Part shown: positions 58,645-64,000 of the stretch, piece by piece
Layout: every line of letters begins with the position of its first letter
Position numbering within the stretch: the stretch's first letter is position 1
Source: Arthrobacter sp. Leaf141
Lineage (GTDB): Bacteria; Actinomycetota; Actinomycetes; Actinomycetales; Micrococcaceae
Length of the DNA: 64,000 nt
Assembly (NCBI RefSeq): GCF_001424565.1
Contig: NZ_LMOL01000024.1
Span: 22,518-86,517 of the forward strand
Direction: 5' to 3'
The notes under the pieces: generated by a model
What the model saw: the letters and a program-made list of their open reading frames with translations, nothing else
Told to the model about the DNA's origin: nothing
Databases searched by the model: none
Program-made: the position numbers and the translations under genes

Positions 58645-59406
58645 ATGAGCGCCGCAGCATTTGCCGAAAAAGCCCGGGCCAAGCAGGCCGTCGTCGGATA
58701 CTGGGTGGTCCTGGACTCGCCGGTATCCACCGAGCGGGTGGCGCGGCTGGGGTACGACTACGTGGCCCTGGACGCCCAGCACGGGCTGATGGGGTACTCC
58801 GGCTGGCTGCACGGCCTGATGGCGATCGACGCCGCCGGGGCCGCCGGGATCGTCCGGGTGCCCTCGAACAACGCAGCGTTCATTGGCCAGGCGCTCGACG
58901 CAGGTGCCGCCGGGGTGATCGTGCCGCTGATCAACAACGCGGCTGAAGCCGCTGCCGCCGTCCGGGCAGTCCGGTACCCGCCGCACGGCATGCGGTCCTA
59001 CGGTCCCATGCGCTCGGCGCTGCGGATCGGTCCCAAGCCTGCTGAAGCCGATGCCACCGTGCTGTGCCTGGCCATGATCGAGACGCCCGAAGGCTTGGAG
59101 AACGTGAAGGAGATCTGCGCAGTGCCCGGGATCGACGGGGTGTACATCGGCCCGTCCGATCTATGCCTCGCCGTGGGCGGGAAGTTCCCGAACGATCCGG
59201 ACGTGGCAGAGGTCTTCAACGCTGCCCTGGTGACCATCCGGGAGGCGGCCGAAGCCGCCGACGTCATCGCGGCGATCCACACGCCCAGCGGTGAGGTGGC
59301 GGCCCAGCGGATCGCCGAGGGCTTCACGTTCGTGACCGTGGCGTCGGACCTGACGCATCTGGAAATTGCCGCGGCAGGTCACCTGTCGACGGCGCGCGGG
59401 GAGTAA
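58645..59406 (+). CDS. HpcH/HpaI-type aldolase
   Basis: A 253-residue class II aldolase: GYWVVLDSPVSTERVARLGY, DYVALDAQHGLMGY (His base; Asp-x-x-H), IVRVPSNNAAFIGQALDAGA (Arg), VIVPLINNAAEAAAAVRAVR, YGPMRSALRIGP, IETPEGLENVKEI (metal Glu), VYIGPSDLCLAVGG (metal Asp). The family splits 2-oxo-3-deoxy (and related) acids to pyruvate or a homologue plus an aldehyde. ATG at 58645 with GAGGAA upstream. Last gene of the operon; a terminator follows. Confidence 0.9.
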   Translation: MSAAAFAEKARAKQAVVGYWVVLDSPVSTERVARLGYDYVALDAQHGLMGYSGWLHGLMAIDAAGAAGIVRVPSNNAAFIGQALDAGAAGVIVPLINNAAEAAAAVRAVRYPPHGMRSYGPMRSALRIGPKPAEADATVLCLAMIETPEGLENVKEICAVPGIDGVYIGPSDLCLAVGGKFPNDPDVAEVFNAALVTIREAAEAADVIAAIHTPSGEVAAQRIAEGFTFVTVASDLTHLEIAAAGHLSTARGE

Positions 59407-59460
59407 GCGGGGAATCACTGGGCGGACCTTTACATCCGCCTCCGCCAAACGCGCCGCAGC

Positions 59461-59495
59461 AATCCCCGGCCGGGAGAACCCGACCGGGGATTTTT
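59461..59495 (+). terminator. Rho-independent terminator of the importer-aldolase operon
   Basis: AATCCCCGGCCGGG and CCGACCGGGGATT form a stem ending in TTTTT (59491-59495), 55 bp after the aldolase stop. Clear G/C stem plus T-run on the plus strand. Confidence 0.85.
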
Positions 59496-59769
59496 GCGCT
59501 CTGTTTCCGGCGGGTTCCTACAGGGCGGCGGCCGGCGGCCTCCCGTCCTGGCTCGCATGGGAATCCTTCGTGGAGACGCGGGCGCCCGGCGTCGGACTTG
59601 CATTGGGCACTCTTAGCAACTTTGTTGTGCTGAATGCAACCAATAAACCGACCGCGGCGCTCGCCGTTGGTTCCTCGTGAAAGCTGGGACGACGGCGGCA
59701 GCCTTGCCAATGCGTCATGATGAGGCAGTGGAATAGAGCGGAATAGCGGTGGAAAGCACTCGAAAAGCA

Positions 59770-59826
59770 TTGACTGTGTCGCGCATCACGCATAGTCTGT
59801 TGCAACAGCGTTGCGCTTATTGCAAC
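59770..59826 (+). promoter_or_regulatory. Promoter and palindromic operator of the creatine-use operon
   Basis: TTGACT (59770-59775) and CATAGT (59791-59796) are plausible -35 and -10 boxes. CTGTTGCAACAG (59797-59808), a perfect 12-bp palindrome, abuts the -10. A second inverted pair GTTGC...GCAAC (59810-59826) follows. A repressor bound there would block transcription of the transporter-creatinase genes; the IclR protein encoded at 62632 is the obvious candidate. Confidence 0.55.
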
Positions 59827-59847
59827 CCCAAACAACTTGGTGGACAA

Positions 59848-61236
59848 ATGAGTAACGAGACTTCATCCTCCCCTCTCCAAGGAATCGCGAGTGCGGAGCA
59901 TAACCGCGCCCATGGAGGCAGCACACTGAGCGGCCAGCAGCTGCACCTTGCTGACAACGTCGTCAGCAGGGAAACGCGCCGCCGGGTCGTCGCGGCAAGC
60001 TTCATCGGCAACTTTGTTGAATGGTTCGACTACGCCGTCTACGGATACCTGGCCGTCACGATCGCCACCGTGTTCTTCCCTGAGTCGGACCCCCAGACGG
60101 GACTCCTGCTGACGTTCGCCCTTTTTGCCATCTCGTTCCTGGTGCGTCCGCTTGGCGGCTTCGTCTGGGGCCACATCGGGGACAAAGTGGGCCGGCGCAC
60201 CGCACTCTCCCTTTCAATCCTGATCATGTCCGCTGCAACCTTCTGCATCGCCCTGATCCCGGGTTACGACACCATCGGCATCTGGGCGCCGGTCCTTCTG
60301 TTGATGATCCGCGTTGTTCAGGGCTTCTCCGCTTCCGGGGAATACGCCGGGGCCTCGGCCTTCCTGGTGGAGTACGCTCCCGCGAACAAGCGCGGCCTGT
60401 ACGCCGCAGTGGTTCCCGCGAGCACTGCGGCCGGACTTCTCTTCGGCTCCCTGATTGCGGGTCTGCTGACCACCATGCTCAGCACCGAGGCGATGCACGG
60501 CTGGGGCTGGCGCCTGCCGTTCCTGCTGGCCGCCCCGATGGGACTGATTGGCCGCTACATCCGGACCAAGCTCGAAGACACCCCGGTGTTCCGTGAGTTG
60601 GCAGCGGAGGACGAAACCATCAAAGCGCCGGTGGCGGGGTTGTTCCGGAACCACTGGCGGCTGCTGCTCAAGGCCGTCGGCGCCGTGCTGCTCAACGCCG
60701 TCGGGTTCTACGTGATCCTCAGTTACATGCCAACCTACCTGTCCTCTGAGCTGGGCCTCGGTGCCACCGAATCATTCCTCGCCACCACCATTGCGCTCGT
60801 TACCTATATCGGGTTCATCTTCCTGACCGGGATGCTTTCAGATCGCTACGGACGCAAGAAAGTGCTGATCAGCGCGTCCATCACGTTCATCCTGCTGACC
60901 GTGCCCGCGTTCGCGCTGCTGGGAACAGGGAACTTCCTCATCATCGTCCTGGTCCAGATCCTGTTGGGCGCCATGCTCACCCTCAACGACGGCACGCTGC
61001 CCAGCTTCCTGGCCGAAATGTTCCCCACCCGCGTCCGCTACAGCGGCTTCGCGGTCAGCTTCAACCTGTCCAACGCCCTGTTCGGCGGCACCGCTCCGTT
61101 CATGGCAACGCTCCTGATCGCGTCGACGGGCAACGACCTCGCTCCCGCCTGGTATCTGGTCGCGGCGGCCCTTATCTCCCTGGTCGCCGTCGCGCTCTCC
61201 CGCGAAACGGGCAGGGAACCGCTGCGCCACGAGTAG
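59848..61236 (+). CDS. Metabolite:H+ symporter (MHS-type MFS), probable creatine/creatinine uptake
   Basis: A 462-residue, 12-segment MFS protein of the MHS family. Landmarks: ASFIGNFVEWFDYAVYGYLA, LVRPLGGFVWGHIGDKVGRR (conserved cytoplasmic loop), VVQGFSASGEYAGASAFLVE, LEDTPVFREL and GMLSDRYGRKKVLI. ATG at 59848 follows TTGGTGG. The family takes up dicarboxylates, betaines and related compounds; the next gene encodes creatinase, so creatine or creatinine is the likely cargo (inference). Confidence 0.88.
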   Translation: MSNETSSSPLQGIASAEHNRAHGGSTLSGQQLHLADNVVSRETRRRVVAASFIGNFVEWFDYAVYGYLAVTIATVFFPESDPQTGLLLTFALFAISFLVRPLGGFVWGHIGDKVGRRTALSLSILIMSAATFCIALIPGYDTIGIWAPVLLLMIRVVQGFSASGEYAGASAFLVEYAPANKRGLYAAVVPASTAAGLLFGSLIAGLLTTMLSTEAMHGWGWRLPFLLAAPMGLIGRYIRTKLEDTPVFRELAAEDETIKAPVAGLFRNHWRLLLKAVGAVLLNAVGFYVILSYMPTYLSSELGLGATESFLATTIALVTYIGFIFLTGMLSDRYGRKKVLISASITFILLTVPAFALLGTGNFLIIVLVQILLGAMLTLNDGTLPSFLAEMFPTRVRYSGFAVSFNLSNALFGGTAPFMATLLIASTGNDLAPAWYLVAAALISLVAVALSRETGREPLRHE

Positions 61237-61294
61237 CCGCCCCGGCTCCACACCCTTTTCCTCACCAAGAACAGCACCGCAGAAAGGCATCACC

Positions 61295-62548
61295 ATGACC
61301 GTTAGCACCGATAACGCAACCACCGTCGCTGAACTGGAGCGCACCAAGATCCTTCGGAACGGCAAAAAGGTCAGCCTGACGTTCTCCGACGCCGAGTTTG
61401 AACGCCGCCTGGCCGGCCTGCGCCGGATCATGGCAGCGAAGGATCTGGACGCCGTCGTCCTGACCAGCTACCACTCCATCAAGTACTACTCCGACTTCCT
61501 CTTCACCACCTTCGGCCGGCCGTACGCCATGGTGGTCACCCAGGCCGACAACGTCACCGTCACCGCCAACATCGACGCCGGTATGCCCTGGCGCCGCAGC
61601 TACGGAGACAACCTGGTCTACACCGACTGGCGCCGCGACAACTACATCTTCGCCATCCAGGAGGTCCTGCGCACCCGCGGCATCACGCCGCGCCGCCTCG
61701 GCGTGGAGGACGACTCGCTGCCGCTGGATAACCGCAACAAGATCCAGGCGGCCTTTGACGGGGCAGCCCTGGTGGACGTGGCCCAGGCAGCCATGCGCCA
61801 GCGCATGATCAAGTCCGCCGAAGAGATTGAGGTCATCAAGCACGGCGCCCGCATCGGTGACCTTGGCGGCGAAGCCATCCGCAACGCCATCACGGCCGGA
61901 ATCACCGAATACGAGGTGGCCCTGATCGGCACCGAAGCCATGGTCCACGAGATTGCCCGGACCTTTCCCGACTCCGAAATCCGTGACACCTGGGTGTGGT
62001 TCCAGTCGGGCATCAACACCGACGGCGCCCACAACTGGGCCACTACGCGGAAGATACAGGAACACGACATACTGTCCCTGAACTGCTTCCCCATGACCTC
62101 CGGCTACTACACCGCGCTGGAACGGACGCTCTTCTACCGTGAGCCAGATGCCCGCTCGCTGGAACTCTGGAACATCAACGTCGAGGTCCACAAGCGCGGC
62201 CTGGAACTTATCAAACCAGGGGCTGTCTGCAAGGACATCGCCGCCGAGCTTAATGAGATCTATGTGGGACACGGACTGCTGGCCAACCGCACCTTTGGCT
62301 ACGGACATTCCTTCGGCGTCCTCAGCCACTACTACGGCCGGGAAGCCGGACTGGAGCTCCGCGAGGACATCGACACCGTCCTGGAACCGGGCATGGTGGT
62401 TTCCATGGAACCGATGATCACCGTCCTGGACGGCCAGCCGGGCGCCGGCGGCTACCGGGAACACGACATCCTGGTAGTAGGGGGGGACGGTGCCGAGAAC
62501 ATCACCAAGTTCCCGTTTGGCCCCGAATACAACATCATCGGCGGCTGA
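61295..62548 (+). CDS. Creatinase (creatine amidinohydrolase)
   Basis: A 417-residue pita-bread (M24-type) enzyme without the metal ligands of true peptidases. It hydrolyses creatine to sarcosine and urea in the cytoplasm. Very close in pattern to Pseudomonas creatinase: TSYHSIKYYSDFLF, TFGRPYAMVVT, TDWRRDNYIFAIQ, FQSGINTDGAHNWATTRK (His246, equivalent of catalytic His232), LSLNCFPMTSGYYTALERTL, FGYGHSFGVLSHYYGREAGL, VVSMEPMITVLDGQPGAGGY. Good RBS (AGAAAGG). It follows the MHS transporter by 58 bp. No creatininase or sarcosine oxidase gene is in the window. Confidence 0.93.
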   Translation: MTVSTDNATTVAELERTKILRNGKKVSLTFSDAEFERRLAGLRRIMAAKDLDAVVLTSYHSIKYYSDFLFTTFGRPYAMVVTQADNVTVTANIDAGMPWRRSYGDNLVYTDWRRDNYIFAIQEVLRTRGITPRRLGVEDDSLPLDNRNKIQAAFDGAALVDVAQAAMRQRMIKSAEEIEVIKHGARIGDLGGEAIRNAITAGITEYEVALIGTEAMVHEIARTFPDSEIRDTWVWFQSGINTDGAHNWATTRKIQEHDILSLNCFPMTSGYYTALERTLFYREPDARSLELWNINVEVHKRGLELIKPGAVCKDIAAELNEIYVGHGLLANRTFGYGHSFGVLSHYYGREAGLELREDIDTVLEPGMVVSMEPMITVLDGQPGAGGYREHDILVVGGDGAENITKFPFGPEYNIIGG

Positions 62549-62570
62549 TCCTTTCATTAGCGGCACACGA

Positions 62571-62602
62571 GGAAGCGGCGCCAGGCCCCTGGCGCCGCTT
62601 CC
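62571..62602. terminator. Terminator hairpin behind creatinase
   Basis: GGAAGCGGCGCCAGG and CCTGGCGCCGCTTCC form a perfect 15-bp stem with a CC loop. It separates creatinase from the IclR gene. No long T-run follows, so read-through into the regulator gene is possible. Confidence 0.7.
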
Positions 62603-62631
62603 GGCGACTGTAGGGAATGATGGGAAACACC

Positions 62632-63435
62632 ATGAGTGCAACTGAATCCGAGACCACAGCCAACGGCGACAGCAAGGGTGCTTCCGTCATCGTCAACGCG
62701 ATCGCCGTCCTCCGCACCTTCACCGCTGACGAGCCGCTCCTGGGCGTTACCGAAATCGCCAACCGTGTGGGCCTGCACAAAAGCACCGTCTCCAGGATCC
62801 TGGCCACGTTCGAACAGGAACACCTCGTGGAGCGCGACGAGGAAACCCGCCGCTTCCGGCTGGGGCTCGGACTCATTGCCGTGGCCGGCCCCCTGCTGGC
62901 CGAATTGGAAGAGCGCCGCGTCGCCTATCCCGTGCTCCGCGAACTCACCGAGCAGACCGGCGAAACCAGTGCCCTCATGATGTGGAGCGGCGACGAATCG
63001 ATTTGTGTTGAGCAGATCGCCAGCCATCAGCAGATCAAACACACCGCCCCGCTGGGCGTACGCTACAGCGACGCCCTGAGTTCATCAGTGCAGGTCTTCC
63101 TTGCCAACGAACCCGAAGCCCGGGTACGAACTCTCCTGCGCAGCGGCGCCATTTCTTACCCCGGCCTCGACGACGTCAGCCTGGATGCCTATATGGTCCG
63201 GCTGAGGGACGGCATCAGCCGCGGCTGGGCACTTAACTATGGAGAAACTTCCATCGACGAGGTGGGCGTGGCCGCGCCCGTCTACGATCACCGCGGCGAC
63301 GTTGTGGCCGCCGTCCTGATCCCTGCCCCAAGATTCCGGGTTTCCACGGACCGCCTTCACGCCCTCGGGGAATCGTGCGCCGCGGCTGCGCAGAAAGTCA
63401 CGGCACGTCTGGGCGGACGCGCCCGGTCCCGCTGA
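62632..63435 (+). CDS. IclR-family regulator of the creatine-use locus
   Basis: About 267 residues. N-terminal winged helix: SVIVNAIAVLRTFTADEPLL, VTEIANRVGLHKSTVSRILA, TFEQEHLVERDEETRRFRLG. The C-terminal IclR effector domain includes LRELTEQTGETSALMMWSGD, HTAPLGVRYSDALSSSVQVF, GWALNYGETSIDEVGVAAPV. ATGs at 62617, 62620 and 62632 are possible. IclR proteins bind palindromes near target promoters; the one at 59797-59808 fits. Ligand probably creatine or a downstream product. Confidence 0.88.
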   Translation: MSATESETTANGDSKGASVIVNAIAVLRTFTADEPLLGVTEIANRVGLHKSTVSRILATFEQEHLVERDEETRRFRLGLGLIAVAGPLLAELEERRVAYPVLRELTEQTGETSALMMWSGDESICVEQIASHQQIKHTAPLGVRYSDALSSSVQVFLANEPEARVRTLLRSGAISYPGLDDVSLDAYMVRLRDGISRGWALNYGETSIDEVGVAAPVYDHRGDVVAAVLIPAPRFRVSTDRLHALGESCAAAAQKVTARLGGRARSR

Positions 63436-63590
63436 GGCGTTGTTGGACCTCTAGGCGATGGTTGCGACAAACCTCCTGGTCCACCTTGCGGTTTTGCCGG
63501 GTGGACGGCACGCAGGACGACGGCGGGAGGCGGGTGCCGGCGTCGGCCAAACCCTTCCTTCGTGCCGGAGCGCCGTTGTAGGGTCAGGGC

Positions 63591-64000
63591 GTGATCGTTC
63601 CCGATATTTCCCAGAGCGCCGAGGCTGTGGCGGAGCACTACGACGAGCTCGATCCCATCTACCGCCGCGTGTGGGGTGAGCATGTCCACCACGGATTGTG
63701 GGCGACGGGCCGCGAGACGGCCGGCGCGGCCGTTGAGGCGCTGGTGGACACGGTTGGCGACAGGCTGGGCCTCACGCCCGGCCAGGCGTGCGTCGACATC
63801 GGGTGCGGCTACGGCGCCACGGCGAGGCGGCTCGCGGTGCTGCACGGGGTCCGTGTCACCGGTTTCACGCTGTCAGAGGAGCAGGCGCGCTACGCTGCCG
63901 GCCAGCCCGTGCCCGACGTGGAAATCCGGGTCCGGGACTGGCTCGACAACGGGCTGGCCGGGGGCACCGCCGACGCCGCATGGGCTATCGAGTCGAGCGA
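63591..64000 (+). CDS. SAM-dependent methyltransferase (partial at right edge)
   Basis: Starts at GTG 63591 and runs off the window after about 136 residues. AVAEHYDELDPIYRRVWGEH and VHHGLWATGRETAGAA are followed by class I motif I ACVDIGCGYGATARRLAVLH, then VTGFTLSEEQARYAAG. The layout matches small-molecule methyltransferases of the cyclopropane/tocopherol/N-methyltransferase type. Neighbouring creatine metabolism makes an N-methyl substrate tempting, but there is no direct evidence. Confidence 0.75.
   Translation, partial: MIVPDISQSAEAVAEHYDELDPIYRRVWGEHVHHGLWATGRETAGAAVEALVDTVGDRLGLTPGQACVDIGCGYGATARRLAVLHGVRVTGFTLSEEQARYAAGQPVPDVEIRVRDWLDNGLAGGTADAAWAIESS

Larger units (their letters stand above)
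59407..59847. other. Intergenic region before the creatine-use locus
   Basis: Besides the terminator and the promoter/operator listed separately, 59605-59650 contains AGCAACTTTGTTGTG and ATGCAACC, further GCAAC/GTTG half-sites like those near 59800. No gene is seen; an in-frame ATG at 59749 would run through the promoter and is not used. Confidence 0.5.

Overview
The window looks like chromosome of a high-GC actinobacterium, most likely a member of the Micrococcaceae (Arthrobacter / Pseudarthrobacter type). This rests on GC-rich codon use, an actinobacterial-type LexA box, EspR-like and Streptomyces/Arthrobacter-style helix-turn-helix proteins, helicase-associated-domain proteins, DUF4862, Tat-dependent PhoD and the mix of small-molecule catabolic operons. 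The genus is an inference. No rRNA, intact tRNA or CRISPR array was seen.

Left half (1 to about 33.69 kb) is an accessory region, a defence and mobile-element graveyard. It holds a large Mrr-like nuclease fused to helical repeats (353-3418), a broken tyrosine integrase (4580-5241, killed by a 13-bp tandem duplication plus a 1-nt insertion), a frameshifted EspR-like regulator, an orphan YefM-like antitoxin, and a pair of predicted DNA glycosylases (HhH-GPD-like and UDG-like) divergent from a reader-domain/NucS-type nuclease (7309-9979). Next comes a two- or three-gene restriction-modification-like operon made of an Eco57I-type adenine methylase and a PLD-nuclease/SNF2 helicase (10066-18514). 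It is followed by a helicase-associated-domain protein, a VbhA-type antitoxin interrupted by an amber codon, a LexA-box-headed small gene plus AAA ATPase (20558-22135), an RloC/PrrC-like zinc-hook ATPase (22475-24742), and a divergent XRE-regulator/membrane-peptide pair around a dense operator array (25145-26017).

From about 26.29 to 33.69 kb lies a small decayed integrative element. It is bracketed by two copies of a composite end (strong hairpin followed by a 21-bp tRNA 3'-end sequence). It carries a truncated HK97 capsid gene, an HNH type IV-like nuclease, small phage-like genes, the tail of an XRE regulator and a twice-broken integrase next to the right-hand tRNA fragment.

Right half (33.7-64 kb) is orderly metabolic chromosome, apart from a scarred junction at 33.66-35.83 kb: a GAF regulator lacking its 5' end and ending in tRNA-derived codons, a VOC protein, and a BBE oxidoreductase tail. 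Operon A (35.8-43.3 kb) contains a GntR/FCD regulator, an amidase, a polar-amino-acid-type ABC importer, an FAA hydrolase, a DUF4862 protein and a divergent BASS-type symporter. It is tied together by three copies of one palindromic operator (core GTctAC). Next are a PhoD phosphatase, a hemerythrin protein, small membrane proteins, a membrane-anchored HNH protein and a nucleoside deaminase. Operon B (48.9-59.5 kb) has a DeoR regulator and an in-frame fusion of a DUF1537 acid-sugar kinase with a PdxA-type dehydrogenase. These are divergent from a five-gene peptide/opine-type ABC importer, an aldo/keto reductase and an HpcH/HpaI aldolase, which together look like an acid-sugar catabolic pathway. 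Operon C (59.8-63.4 kb) is a creatine-use locus with an MHS-family transporter, creatinase and an IclR regulator. A partial SAM methyltransferase runs off the right edge.
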